Shown: piece after piece, positions 23,751 to 35,962 of the stretch
Layout: each line of letters starts with the position of its first letter
Numbering within the stretch: position 1 is the stretch's first letter
Assembly (NCBI GenBank): GCA_949130485.1
Contig: OX422183.1
Span: forward strand, 7,406,636 to 7,470,635
Source of the DNA: Agelas oroides
Lineage: Eukaryota; Porifera; Demospongiae; Agelasida; Agelasidae
Reading direction: 5' to 3'
DNA length: 64,000 bases
Program-made: the position numbers and the translations under genes
The notes under the pieces: generated by a model
What the model was told of the DNA's origin: nothing
Databases searched by the model: none
What the model saw: the letters and a program-made list of their open reading frames with translations, nothing else

Positions 23751-24026
23751 AGAGTTTATAACAGTAAGAGTGTGCAACTCCCATATGGTTTCTATACCCG
23801 CCATCTGGATAGGATGAGGTAGGCAATCTGCAGTGAATATGCTTACCTGTGAAACACAGCACCAAAGAGGTGGGCTTTCACATAGCTAATGTACACTAGT
23901 ACCTTGAATGGCTTCATGTTAAGCACCTGCTAAGCATATTCACTGCAGATTGCCTATGTCATCCTATCCAGATGGTGGGTGTAGAAACCATATGGGAGTT
24001 GCACACTCTTACTGTTATAAACTCTT
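23751..24026. mobile_element. Foldback element with arms of about 100 bp
   Basis: The left arm (agagtttataacagtaagag, through accatatggg- and gcaatctgcagtgaatatgc-type sequence) is repeated inverted at 23925-24026 with few differences. The loop is about 70 bases. Dispersed motifs such as catgtgcgttggctgcggta surround it from 23630 to 25020, indicating a repeat-rich neighbourhood. Confidence 0.8.
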
Positions 24027-24445
24027 GATGGATGACATGGGCATTGGCTGTGGTAGGCATGGATGGCCTGGGCATTAGCTGCGGTATCACCATGTGCGTT
24101 GGCAGAGTTCAAACTGTTGACTTCCACTGCCCTAGAGTTGGCAGTATCAATCAGATTTCAGAACGCTTCACATGACAGTTGTAGAATTTCAATTGTGTCA
24201 TAAATGCTTCACAGTAGAACGTATATATACCGTACTAACCCTCCCATGGTGCCACTAGTGCTTGGAACAACGCTTTTGTTCGAACTCCTTCTGCTGACTT
24301 GTGTGCAACTACTACAGTACCTGTGGACAAAATGGTTGTGTGTCGAGTGGGGGGGGGGGGGGCACCAACACCAGCTGCCACATCGATGTTCATTTTTGTG
24401 AAATTTCCACACATACATAAAGTGTGAAGTTAAAACATAATAGGA

Positions 24446-24600
24446 TATGGGGGTGGGGCATTCATGGCTTAAATGGGTGGAGCATTTATGGCTTGAATAT
24501 TTATGGCTTGAATGGGTGGGGCATTCATGGCTTGAATGGGTGGGCCATTTATGACTTGAATGGGTGGGCCATTTATGACTTAAATGGGTGGGGCAGTTAT
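24446..24600. repeat. 24-bp minisatellite, about 6 units
   Basis: The unit is tgggtggggcattcatggct followed by tgaa, with variants. Both strands are open over the array because the period is a multiple of three. No gene is implied. A run of about 12 G lies upstream near 24350. Confidence 0.85.
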
Positions 24601-25187
24601 TGCAAAGTGAGTTATTGTGTTTTTGGGAGATTTGCTCAAAAAACACTGGTCTTCAGGGGAGTACAAGCAAGGACCAGTTTGAGAGTAGCAGTGTGGTACT
24701 AGTATGTACTGTCAGTCGGGCATATCGACATCAGTGAGCAAGAGTAAGTCTACTGCAAGCGGTGCTTCTACAAGTAAGACAGCAACCATCCAAATTATGT
24801 AAGAATGTAACGAGTCTTGCTGTCAACAACGTGTTTGCACATTACGAACAGTCACATGGCTACAAGCAATATCCCTGCCATGTGCGTTGGCTGCGTTATG
24901 CATGGATGACGTGCATTGGCTATGGTATCACTGCAATGTGCATTTGCTGTGGTATGGCTGTGGTATGCATGGATGACGTGCATTGACTGCAGTATCCCCG
25001 CCATGTGTACTGGCTGCCCTATATGGCCGCTGTTACTGCTCTAGATACCTTAGCTGTTTGAAAGCCATCATGGATCATCAAAGTTGGAATATTCCAGTAA
25101 CTTTTGCTCTTGTGCAGTTTTCTGTGATTGAGTTGACTGTCTTCAGTGTCCATGCAACATACACTAGTAGCACACCTGAAACAGGTT

Positions 25188-25333
25188 CATAGGCGGTTCC
25201 AGACCCGGGCAAGCCCGGGCATTGCCCAGGTAAAATTCTGGTCACTATATTGCACGAAACTCGGCTGTAACATAGCGGCTCCGCCGCGCGTGTCGCCTGC
25301 CTGGGTAACCTGGCAGCTCTGCAACCGCCACTG
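25188..25333. mobile_element. hAT-like MITE with 8-bp target duplication
   Basis: The ends are cataggcggttccaga and the inverted form of tctgcaaccgccactg, flanked by aacaggtt at 25180-25187 and 25334-25341. An 8-bp duplication and CAxxGGCGGTT-type ends are usual for hAT elements. It is 146 bases and non-coding. Confidence 0.8.
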
Positions 25334-25656
25334 AACAGGTTTAGCAGCTGAAAGCAGGTTTAGCAGAAAATTTCCACAAGCACAAATTTTTGCAAATCTT
25401 CAAAAAACACGCCAAAATGCAATTTGTGTAATTGTTTCCGTGACAAGGGGTCCAAACGTTGACCATACTCCCTACAAATAGTGACTACTTGAAACACTTC
25501 TTTGAGAATCTTGGTGGATGGCTGGTGTACTGCCGTGTAATGAAGTGATTTTTTCCAACGCCTCTAACCTAGAATTGTAGTGACCTTGTACAATGCGTGA
25601 CAATGTGTTCCACTTGTTAGCAACTGATTAACAGTGGTTGATATAGGGCTCTTGAG

Positions 25657-26081
25657 TAGCCTCATTCCCAGGCTCTCCCCTCGCCCCGACAAAGAATAAA
25701 AACAGAAGAGGAGAGCCTGGTACCGATTCACACGATATCGCGGCACAATGCCTTTGCACCAACTATTAAATAACCTGAAGCGTCACTCAGTGAAGACCGC
25801 AAAGTATCCGCAAAGTACTCTCCAGACCTACACACTGGCTACTTCTCTGCTGTTGCTGCTGTTTGAACCGTGCCGAGGTCTCACCAACGCAGTCACAACT
25901 CACTTTCTTTGTAGTAATATCATAGCTGTTTGAGTCAGCCTATCACGTGGCTACATAATTGTGTCACAACTTTTGGAATTATTGCTGTGTCGTGCCGCAA
26001 TATCACGTGCGAATCGATGCCAGGCTCTCCCCCTCCGTTTTAATTTTCTTCGGGGGAGGGGAGAGCCTGGGAACAAGGCCA
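25657..26081. mobile_element. Mutator-like element with perfect 9-bp target duplication
   Basis: The ends are tagcctcattcccaggctct and agagcctgggaacaaggcca. The flanks are gctcttgag at 25648-25656 and 26082-26090. The interior is not self-complementary. It includes an ATG at 25748 with an open frame of 61 codons (MPLHQLLNNLKRHSVKTAKY and on), of unknown meaning. Confidence 0.88.
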
Positions 26082-26339
26082 GCTCTTGAGTGATGTCAGT
26101 GTATGATACAATTATCGATTGAGCGACATAGCAGGCTAATTAGCCAATGAATCACAGTATAGTTAATGGTTGGCACTTCGTGTTTGTGCAGAATAATTTT
26201 TGCAGGAATAAATTTTCATAAGTTGGCATTCGGCCATGAAATCGTGGAAATTAAAATTGTGCCTCATAAAAATTTACCGCCATACAATGGATGTGGAAAT
26301 CTATTGTGTACAAAATAATGTATACTTGAAATAGATTTT

Positions 26340-26570
26340 TGCATTGAAAGTAGTGTAAGTTTCCTGGTCTGTGGTACTTGAAGAACTTTGTCTTGAAGAC
26401 TGTGATGGAAGAAAAGAAGAGACTAACAAAGAAACTCTTTGATTTCGAATTGAATGTATTCCTTAATGTTCTGATTCTGCGGTGTCTCGAATCGCTGGAA
26501 TGGAATATGGAATGGAACAATGGAATGGACTATGGAATGGACGATCAAAATTAGAAAATGCCGTTTCATG
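26340..26570. repeat. Segment paralogous to introns of the zinc-finger exons
   Basis: The sequence cctggtctgtggtacttgaa, then gactgtgatgga, gagactaacaaagaaactc and the tggaatggaat repeats, recurs in altered form at 28320-28380 and 28700-28910. It therefore marks a three-fold duplicated segment. No zinc finger remains in this copy. Confidence 0.6.
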
Positions 26571-27050
26571 GGCTAGCTAGCCCTGCCTACCTGGGATAAG
26601 CTACCTACTAGGTTACAAGAGTGCATAAGAATGGGTGGCCATTCTTATGTGCTCTGCTGGTATAGCTAGGGTCCTTACCTCACCACAAAAAGTAAGCTTT
26701 AAACCCCAATGCTGCCACTAGTCTAGTACAAGTTCAAGCATCTGGTGAGTGTTCCCAGCCCCCACCAAGCTTTTCATGGTTGTGTGGAGCTGAGTGGGAA
26801 CTAGGCTGAGTTAGTGTTACACAGAGCAGTTTGTTCGGTTCACAAGCCTCAGACTGGTCTGTGACTGTGAGAGGGTGAACATTGGAGGCAATTTATCTTC
26901 AACCCTGGATCAAGTTGTTAATTTCAAACATTAATGCTAGCAAACTACATGTTTAGTTTGGCAAGCCAGATATAACCAACCACGATATCACTAGCAGCTA
27001 TCAAGCATACATACCAGACAAGGCAGTAACTAGACGAATGCAGGGCATTG

Positions 27051-28198
27051 TGGGGCGAGCCTGAGCAAGCAGTATGCCAAGGACTACAATTGCGCATGCG
27101 CAGTTCGTACACACGCGCGTACCCTTTCGCACTTGTCGAGGTGTCGAAGTTGGCGTGGCGTTTAGTAAGAAGTAAAGTTGCTGTTTGCTTACTGTGCCTC
27201 ATCCAAGTGTAGAAATGACAAAGGCAGCATTGTACATTATTCACACAGGAATGACCTCGTAATTGAAAGTCTTCAATTCTTGGCCAACCCACATCTAGTT
27301 TTCTGCTTAGGGGTGAGAAACAATGAATTGGTTTGGAAGAGGCTAACGTGCAATTTTTTGTGTACGCAATCACCGTTATGGCTTATCAATTTTTGTTGTA
27401 AACAACATGACATTACACTAATAACGATATAAAAGTGATGACATAATATTTCCTGTTTGCATGAGAGCTTACATTGGAGTTTCTATCGACCAAATGAGCT
27501 TCAAATGGTAGTTTTTTACACATTGCCAGTGAGTTAGTGGATGTTGGTTGGTTCAGTTTTTCCATTAGGGCTGTGTCATTGCTATCTCAACACCATTGTT
27601 GGTAGCCACAAAAGTTTTCCATTTTTTCTATGACATCATTTTCTCTGAGAGTTTCTACTCCAGGTTGCTGAACGTCGTGCTAGCTAGAAAAGTCTATATT
27701 TGCATCATCATTGTCTCTGGCAGATTGTGTAGTGGAGACAATTGTGGCAAATGCTTCCCATTCTTGCTTACCTGGGTAGCCTCGTTCCCAGGCTCTCCCC
27801 GCTAAGAAGGGCCCTCCCCCCTCTTAGTGGGGAGAGCCTGGGAACGAGGCTACACCTGGGTACAGTTCACTGAAATCACACAGCTATTGCTTGAATTCTT
27901 TGTTGTTAAAGATCACCTGACGGATGGTGTCCTTTTCCTCCTTGACGTCGGCTTCTCTTGCGGTCATGGAAGCCATGTATGCTAATGCGCTATTGGAAGC
28001 CCTACATACTTCATGCGACCAAGCACGGCGTGCGGGTGATTCTCTTGCGGTCACGGAAGCCATGTACGCGAATGCGAAGCCCTACATACTTCGTGCGACC
28101 AAGCGCGGCACGCGGGTGACAGTCGTACGATAATGATAATACATATATGAAATCGCCCAGTTGTACCGTCTATGTGGGGCTCGCTCAGGCTCGCCCCA
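27051..28198. mobile_element. GGGGCGAGCCTGAGC-end element, copy 2, with a MITE inside
   Basis: The ends are tggggcgagcctgagcaagc and gctcgctcaggctcgcccca, 1.15 kb apart. The element includes a near-tandem pair (about 27955-28030 and 28045-28115) sharing tcttgcggtca, ggaagccatgta and gcgaccaagc. The MITE at 27777-27852 is inserted within it. No transposase is visible. Confidence 0.7.
27777..27852. mobile_element. Mutator-like MITE nested in the 27051-28198 element
   Basis: The element is a hairpin: tagcctcgttcccaggctct and agagcctgggaacgaggcta with ccccgctaag pairing inside. Flanks are tacctggg and cacctggg, an imperfect duplication. It is the most compact member with 22-bp ends. Confidence 0.85.
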
Positions 28199-28422
28199 AT
28201 AAAAATATGACTTGCTCATAAGCCTCTGCAGTGAGGTAAGAGCCCAAGCTGTAGTAGGTATAGCTCAGCCTAGACTGAGCTGTGCGTCAGTTACATGATT
28301 TAGCTGTTCTGTGTACATTCACCGTCCATTCCATATTCCATTCCATATTCCATTCCAGCAATTAGAGACACCCCTGATTCTGATAGGACATTGCTTGAAG
28401 TAACCTAATGGTTTTACAGAGC

Positions 28423-28549
<127 letters not shown>

Positions 28550-28678
28550 CGCTTCTCAGGCAAATATCCCCCAGAAACCAAGTGCCCGATCCCTGGATGT
28601 AATGGCCAGGGTAACGTGGATCCCAGACGTTTCAAACATTATTCAGTCTTTAAATGTCCCATTGCTGTGGGCACTAAG
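28550..28678 (+). CDS. C2HC (MYT1/NZF-type) zinc-finger exon 1
   Basis: The exon encodes 43 codons, phase 0 at both ends: acceptor cacag, donor actaag/gtagct. It contains KCPIPGCNGQGNVDPRRFKH followed by YSVFKCPIA. The Cys-x4-Cys ... His ... Cys spacing and the CPxPxCxGxG signature are those of the zf-C2HC fold of MYT1, L3MBTL and KAT7/HBO1. Such fingers bind DNA or support chromatin factors. A paralogous exon of identical length lies 491 bases downstream, and both could be spliced in tandem without changing frame. The rest of the gene is not certain; exons at 35963-37012 are phase-compatible candidates. Confidence 0.75.
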
Positions 28679-28929
28679 GTAGCTAGTGTCTGTTGTGTAT
28701 CACACCTGGTCTGTGGTATTTCAGATTATAACTGAAGAACTTTGTCATGAGGATTGTGATATGGTAGTGATAGAAGTGTAATGGAGAAGAGAAGCAACTG
28801 CACACACACCACACATTGTCATAGTGATGGGAGCCTAATAGAAAAGAAGGGACTAACGAAGAAACTTCTTGACTTCCAAGTATTAACATTCTGATTCTGT
28901 TGCTTGAAGTAACCTTATAGTTTACAGAG

Positions 28930-29169
<240 letters not shown>

Positions 29170-29298
29170 CAATTCTCAGGCAGACATTCCCCAGAAACCA
29201 AGTGCCCGATCCCTGATTGTGATGGCCAGGGTAATGTGGATCCCAGGCATTTCAAACATTTTTCAGTCCTTAGATGTCCCATTGCTGTGGGCACTAAG
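29170..29298 (+). CDS. C2HC (MYT1/NZF-type) zinc-finger exon 2
   Basis: This exon is the tandem paralog of 28550-28678, with the same 43 codons, phase and flanks (acceptor accacag, donor actaag/gtatgt). It encodes KCPIPDCDGQGNVDPRHFKH then FSVLRCPIA. All zinc ligands are kept in both copies, and substitutions between copies are mostly conservative or silent, which suggests that both are under selection. No further fingers are seen nearby. Confidence 0.75.
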
Positions 29299-29573
29299 GT
29301 ATGTGAAGCTGAATGGTAATATCTGACCAACTGCAGTTTCATTGAACAACACCTTGAGCAATTTACACCTGCAGCACTAACCTAGAGCATTGGGGTGCGG
29401 TTACTTTGCTCGATGTTATTCTAAGAAAATGGCGTATAGCACTAAGCATTAACATCAGAGTGCTTGAGATCGAATCACTGAAGAATAGTTCGAGTTCTAG
29501 GACAACGATAATTTTAGTAGACTACGCACTGCTGATCCACAAGTATTTATCCAAAGGCCACCATTCCTTTTAA

Positions 29574-30232
29574 CTCTTTACCGACCGTAGCAAATTATTG
29601 CAATATTACGTAAATGACCGCAAAGGAATTCCGGAAGCGGCCTAGACGACATGTTGTATACTCCGTGTTATATCTCCAGTTGCAAACAAGCTACAGACTT
29701 CTGGTCAAAAACATTGGAGAGCCTTAGGCTTTGCGTAGCTTCGCTGTAGTTCTGAAGCTTACCACTAAAGAACAAGCTTGGAGATAAACCCGAACTTTTA
29801 TACCGGAAGTTGTTACCTTCGGTCTGTTCTGGTGCCTGTAACTTGGATGTTACAGTTCTGCTTCCTTTGAAACCTGTAGCGAAGTTAGAGCTTTCATTTA
29901 GCTATACATTGCTTTTTATCGCATCTTCGTAGCTTGTATACTTCTCGAGATCGGTCGCGACAAACACGGCCCGGTCGATTGCGATAGCACGACACGCTAC
30001 GCTACGTTCAACTTCCGCCTCGTCAAAGTACTAGTTTCAATTAAAATGTGCACGATTAGCTTCCGGTGGGTGTAATGAATACTGTTAGACGCGTGTACGG
30101 TGCGTACTAAACCGCTATCTTCCGGGGGAAACACCTAAAGGCAGGTAAGTACTCATGACGCCGTTCGGCGTCATTGGTCATACGGGAACATTAATCTCAT
30201 GACGCCGTACGGCGTCATTGGTCGGTAAAGAG
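29574..30232. mobile_element. TTAA-flanked inverted-repeat element A with paired palindromes
   Basis: The ends are ctctttaccgacc and ggtcggtaaagag, flanked by TTAA at 29570-29573 and 30233-30236. TTAA duplication is typical of piggyBac and Kolobok elements. Near the right end two 16-bp palindromes (gacgcc-gttc-ggcgtc at 30157 and gacgcc-gtac-ggcgtc at 30201) are each followed by attggtc. The interior shares ttatatctccagttg and tggagagcctta with a decayed copy at 41508-41945. There is no transposase. Confidence 0.85.
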
Positions 30233-30775
30233 TTAAGGGGATTGGATCAAAGATTTTTTCTGTATCACACATATCATATAGGTTCTCCATGTAAACATTT
30301 TGTACACAGTGACATACAACATGCTACACAAGAAAACGAATTGAAGCAAGCTTCTACTGTTATAATACCGGTACCAAACTTCCCAGCGAGTGCAGGAGAA
30401 GGGCGAGTCTAGTCTAGATTACCTATGGGCGCAGCAACTAGTTAGCAAAGTGTAGAAGGCGTGGCAGTTGGCCGTTTGACCAACAAAGCATGCGAGCAAA
30501 CCTGAATGATGCTCTGCTCAATCTCGTTTGCCACGAAAAACTGGGCAATCGGCTGGAAGAACAAGTACAACTTTCTGCCACCTACCGGCAATCCTCCGCC
30601 AGGCTCTGGTGACCCGAAAGATTCGAACGCATGGTAATGACTGTTGTATTGCAGCTTCAAAGTCGAAGGAGTAGCGATTTTCGTTGACAATTCACTGGAG
30701 AGTAGCTAGTACAACCTTTCTTTTGTGTTTACAATGCCGATGCTACATCTATCCACGTGCCTGCGGTACTACTAT

Positions 30776-30848
30776 TGACCAATCAGATGCAGATTTCACT
30801 TTTTACACAGCTGAGCCATGCAAGAAGTGAAATCCGCATTTGATTGGT
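30776..30848. repeat. Hairpin, about 25-bp arms
   Basis: gaccaatcagatgcagattt and aaatccgcatttgattggtc are near-perfect inverted complements around an 18-base loop. They include CCAAT/ATTGG at both outer ends. It is a small foldback. Confidence 0.7.
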
Positions 30849-30974
30849 CGATAGCCGTGCAATTTGGGATAAATTTGCACAGTTGGTATGTAGCCTTACA
30901 ATACATACTTTTAAATACCTATATGGTTAGAGATACATTAACCATGTACCATGACAATGTCCTAAGTGAAATTA

Positions 30975-31496
30975 CAGTAGGCATCAATAAAACATTCCCG
31001 TATCGTAGTTGTACTACGATCATAGTACGCTAATACAGAATGAAAAGTATGCGGGACGTACACAATCATTATGCCCCACGCAGAATGCAGTACAGTGAAA
31101 TTTTATGATTATAATTTCATTTTTACCTTACTCAAAGCGAATCAGCGTGAGTATCATGAAAAGCGGACCACATCCAACCCTCAAAGGCCTGATAATGACA
31201 TGCATGACGATCCTAAGAAAGATGACAGGTCAAAAAACTGGTAGGTGCTGTAAGTGATGGTGTAGGGTTCACCATCGTTCTTGCATGCTGTCAGCACACA
31301 ACAGACACTAGCTTTAACTTACTCTCACTCGTTGTACAATCGGGAACGATGCGTGAGGCATGTCTGTACTAAGCTTCATAATAGCAGTACAGATTTTTAG
31401 TACGGTACTACTACAGTGCGAATACACTACAGTTAACACCGTACTACGCGCATAGTATGATTACGATATGGGAACATTTTGTTGACGCCTACCGTA
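30975..31496. mobile_element. Inverted-repeat element with AGTAGGCATCAATAAAAC-type ends
   Basis: cagtaggcatcaataaaaca and ttgttgacgcctaccgta (inverted) bound about 520 bases, followed inward by cgtatcgta and tacgatatg. A third, isolated end lies at 33188-33240 in inverted orientation. A decayed relative of the right half is at about 32190-32280. The family is unnamed to me. Confidence 0.65.
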
Positions 31497-31522
31497 CATC
31501 TTTTTGTCAGGCCTGATACACT

Positions 31523-31934
31523 TCAGGCACCATGACATCCAGCAGCGAAGTTTCACACACACACCCATCCATATCCTCATTCACAGCGTTCCTCGATTGC
31601 AATATGAAATTCACATACTGCAAGTGACAAACATTGCGGAAGCTTGGCAACGAGGCTATGGGTCAGGCACCATGACATCCAGCAGCGAAATTTCACACAC
31701 ACCCATCCATATCCTCATTCACAGCGTTCCTCGATTGCAATATGAAATTCACATACTGCAAGTGACAAACATTGCGGAAGCTTGGCAACGAGGCTATGGG
31801 TCAGGCACCATGACATCCAGCAGCAAAGTTTCACACACACCCATCCGTATCCTCATTCACAGCGTTCCTCGATTGCAATATGAAATTCACATACTGCAAG
31901 TGACAAACATTGCAGAAGCTTGGCAACGAGGCTG
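31523..31934. repeat. 138-bp tandem repeat, three units
   Basis: Units begin at 31523, 31663 and 31801 with tcaggcaccatgacatccag and end cttggcaacgaggctatggg. The first unit has two extra bases. Units are about 98% identical, so the expansion is recent. The plus frame stays open through all three because 138 is a multiple of three, giving a 46-residue repeat of unlikely function. Confidence 0.9.
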
Positions 31935-32272
31935 CTTTCTAGCACAATACAGCTTTTGAAACATTCAAACACCTCCTCCGTGCAACTGCCTACCCTCAAT
32001 TTGTAGTGCCTGAGTTGCGAGCGCCCATGCACACTTGCTCGGGACAATACAGTATATGTAGCCTAGACCCCAAGTGCGTGGTTACTAATCTATTGGACCA
32101 TACACTAATGAAGTGGTATACTAATGTCATCCATTCTACCATCGCCAAAAAGTACTGAATCACTGCACACGCTAGTACTGGTATAAATACTTGCTATGCT
32201 GTGTACTATGCTTCATAATAATGGTACAGATTTTGGTGCTAATACGCTACAGTTAGCACCATACTATGTGTA

Positions 32273-32420
32273 GGTTAGAAACCTAACCAGAGGTTCTTAG
32301 GGCTATAGAAGCGCGAGGAAGTGTTTACATAATTCCTGAGGGCGAAGCCCGAAGGGATTATGTAAACACTTCCGAGGCTTCTGAAGCCCTAAGAACCGAG
32401 GGTGCGGTTTCTAACCGGCT
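32273..32420. mobile_element. Foldback MITE with about 60-bp arms
   Basis: ggttagaaacc at the left and ggtttctaacc at the right continue inward as ggttcttagggct and agccctaagaacc, then tgtttacataat and attatgtaaaca. The loop is gaagcccgaa-type. No target duplication is clear. Confidence 0.75.
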
Positions 32421-32751
32421 TAGAAAATGGTGCAAGGTTACATAATCCGCGCCAAAATTTGCAAAATGACATCATACTCGTCGGTTATATAGTCGAAAAA
32501 TGAGCTAGCCGTGGCTGTGGTGGTGATCGAGCTGTGGATTTTATAGCCATGAAACGTGTTGTTTGAGTGTAGTAAGCCAAGCGCTATCTAAAGAAACCTG
32601 CTGTAACTTCCCTAGCCTGTCTACTTGGCCAAGAACAGTGGTGGTTGGTTTGTACCGAGTTGGATCCAATGCTCAAGCGTATTCGTTGTGATGGCAGCTG
32701 CGCTCGGGGTAGTAGGTTACTCAATCGCGACTGTTGTGGACATGGCCTGCG

Positions 32752-32990
32752 ATGTTGCGCTACCAGCCGCTCGCCTGTTGGACGAGGTTCTTGCTGACCT
32801 GGCCAGCGAGCTGCGCTACTACTACTAGCCGCTCGCCTATTGGACGAGATTCTTGTCGACCTTGCCTGCGAGCTACGCTACTAGCCCGCTCGGCTGTTGA
32901 ACGAGATTCTTGTGGACCTGACTTGCGAGCTACACTACTAGCCGCTCAGCTGTTGAACGAGTTTCTTGCAGCACTGCTACACGAAACGGA
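32752..32990. repeat. About 58-bp GC-richer tandem repeat, four units
   Basis: The unit is tagccgctcgcctgttggac followed by gagattcttg and cgagctacgctac. Units are 80-90% similar. The first lies in an open frame starting at 32625 (MAKNSGGWFVPSWIQCSSVF and on), which stops after the first unit. A real short peptide gene cannot be excluded but has no support. Confidence 0.8.
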
Positions 32991-33498
32991 GTGGATCGGG
33001 CTTGGTTGGGACTTGGAAGAGCTTTCCAGTTTATAATCTCAGTTAATGGTTAGTGAAACCCACAAAATACAGACCTATTCACTCAGGTTTCTATTTGAGA
33101 TAGAAAACCTGCATGAGGTATTCTACGTGAAATAAAAGACCTCATTAACACTTCAACATCAAAGCTAGAATATTCATAAATTTTCTAAGTGCGTAGTACA
33201 ACTACGATACGCGAACGTTTTATTGACACCTACTGTAGTTGATGAGCTCCAAGGAATGAAACCAAGAAGACCCTAGACAAAGTTCACCCCTGAGCAAAAA
33301 GTTGAGAGGTGGAAGCAAGCAGCCAAGCATATGTTGTACATTGTATAACAGAAATTATGTGTACAACCGCCAAAAAGGGGCATGGCTAATTGGAAACTTC
33401 AATACACTAAATTTACTCTGCAAAGTTTACAAGAGGCTAATCCACAAATAGTTTGTCACTCATAAATTTAGCACCATGCAGTAGTAAATAGCAAGCAG

Positions 33499-34060
33499 CA
33501 GTGGCGTAGCCAGAGTTCAGCAATTACCTGGGCACTTGGTGGGCATAAGCCCACCACACTCTAGGGGGGTCTGGGAGCATGCCCCCCCCCCCAGAAAATT
33601 TTTTTGAAATTTTAGGTGCTCTGAGGTGCATTCTGGGGCCTTCTGAGACAGCGTAGCTCGCACCCGTCGCTCATATTTGGTGCTGAAGTTGACGGGCAAA
33701 GAAGCTAAAATCGTAGATAAGGCCAGGCAAATCGGATTTATTGTTTTGCATCAGCGCCTGCTTCCTTCGAGACCTGCTGCCTCAGCTGTCATTATCGCCC
33801 TCCTGGCAATGACACGCCCACATTTAATGGCCGTAGCGCGGTGGATTTGCCGAGCGTGTATAGCGTTTGCTAGTAACAAATAATGAATAATGACCGCACG
33901 CCCGGACGCAAGTGGCTGATGCGAAACAACAAATCTAGTTTGCCTGGCCTAAGCGGCATTGGCAGCTTTATTATAATTCTATATATACAGCAACGCTGTT
34001 GCGGTTGAGGTAAGTTGACCTCGCATGATTTACCAGGGCCCGTGTGTAGCTACACCACTG
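33499..34060. mobile_element. hAT-like element with perfect 8-bp target duplication
   Basis: The ends cagtggcgtagc and gctacaccactg are inverted complements, flanked by gcaagcag at 33491-33498 and 34061-34068. The 8-bp duplication and CAGTGGCG-type ends fit hAT. The interior shows no transposase signature. Confidence 0.85.
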
Positions 34061-35962
34061 GCAAGCAGTATACTGCTACTGAGGTAACATAAAAAGACTG
34101 GACATTTTGTCCCCGTCACTTTGAGCGTCAGACTGATAATGCTAATAATGAACAGCTTCTGCGTTAAAATTACTTCTGCGTTCAAAGAACTGTTGTTATT
34201 ATATATTTGTGACACGTGTGAGCAAGTACTAAATACAGCCGTCACATTCAAAGAGCCAGTAGTGCTAACAAGACTTTGGTGTAAATCCCTGACTGTTTAG
34301 TAGCAATAGGCCATACCTTTCCACTTCCTTCACTATTCAGGAAAGGGTAGTACTAGTTTGTGAGTGATTGTGAAGTTTGACAAAGGCTGCCAATCATGAA
34401 GTTTTCTCTTGAGTGGACGGAGCAAATAGCCTTCAGTTTTCACTTACGGTAGAAGTGTTACCTTGAATAACTTAAAAATCAGCTCACTTTTTAAGGGCTG
34501 CAAGGAAAAATCAGTACCGTTTCCAATCACCAGAAGTTACAACGTACTGTGGCAGAGAATAGCTTCAAACCAGTAGAAAATCACTTAGTTAGCAGTGATT
34601 AGGTACTTAGATAAACTAGTCCAGGCTAGTTACACACTATTTACACAAATTATGCCACTGGCACTGACCAAGGCTAGCTAGCAACGCTTGCCAACTTTGA
34701 CCTTCATAGATTGATAGACGCTAACAATGAACAGCTTCCACATGAATGAACAGTGGCTAACAACTACTTCCACAATCCAAGGGTAAATTTTACTTGTTAG
34801 ATGTAAGGTAAACTGAAGTTTAAAGCGTTTTGTCTTTTAGCACCACTTTCCCCCATTCGTTGGTGGCCTGTTGGTACATGTGGTAGATGCACCATTGCAC
34901 TAACCATTATGTGGGTGTCCATTGCTTCCTCTGGCCTGGCATCCATTAATTCTTTGGCTTGCCATCCAATGTTTGCTTTGGCCTGGCATCCACTTCTTCC
35001 TCTGGCCTAACATTATTTGAATCCTTTTTCACGGATCTTGGCGTTTAGTAAGTTTAACCCTCCAGAGATTTCACTGGATTTCAAATACCAAGGGCAGGGG
35101 TAGGACAAGCTCTAAGAATCACGTGAAAACAGTGCATTCCATTCTAAGGTTTAGGTATGCGGAAAGTTCACGAGGATTTACAGAAGTAAGCACTCATAGC
35201 ATCCAAGTTTGCTGGGGAATCAATGGGGATCAATGCTTGGAGATTTTTTGTTCTAAGGCCCCAATTTGTTGATCTTTAGTTTCTCATCAGGTGCTTTGCA
35301 AACAATGTGGGCAGGCAGGTACCATTATCTACTCATCCATAGCCGGCAGATATTTCTCACCAAAGAACTTGATGAACATGATGCCTGGAGGATCACCGCT
35401 CATTATACATAATTGTAGAAGGGCTCTTTTGGATGCTGTGCAGTAGGCAGACATGTTTGTTACTTTCATCGCTACACTTTAATATCCAGCTTGTGATTAG
35501 TGATTGGTGGGTACGTTGCTAGTAGGCAAAAATAATGGTGCTAAATTCTATTGCAGATAATTCATGTGGGCGGCAGATTAGAAACTAATAATCAACAAAC
35601 TGGGGCCTAAGGGTAGAACATTCCTACATTGTCAGAAAGTCGGGAAAATCCCTGGATATGGGTGAGCCCACATTCCATGCCAAGAAAACTGCATGTTACC
35701 TATTGCAGCAGCAAATCGAAGTGCATGTTTTAGCTTTAGCGCGGCAAACTACTCTCGAAAAAGTGCACAAAAAGCACTTAATAAGGTCTGCAGTGCATGG
35801 AATCAAGCGATTTTACTGAGCATTGCATCATCAGATTGCTGAGTGCACGTGAGCTTGTCCTTACAATTTTTGGTAGGTAGGACGGTAGGTTTCTGAGTCC
35901 ATGTACACTCTTTATCCCGCCTTGTGTTGACACCCATCTATTCATTCACCATCCGCTCCCAG
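34061..35962. other. Stretch with no recognised gene
   Basis: I see no coding similarity on either strand. Around 34870-35010 the phrase tctggcctggcatcca recurs loosely three times. If the zinc-finger exons and the exons from 35963 are one gene, this is part of its long intron. Confidence 0.4.

Noticed and set aside
31441-33240. Large transposon spanning 30975-33240
   Set aside because: The end at 33188-33240 does match, but a closer partner at 31496 completes the 520-bp element. The third end is more simply a solo relic.
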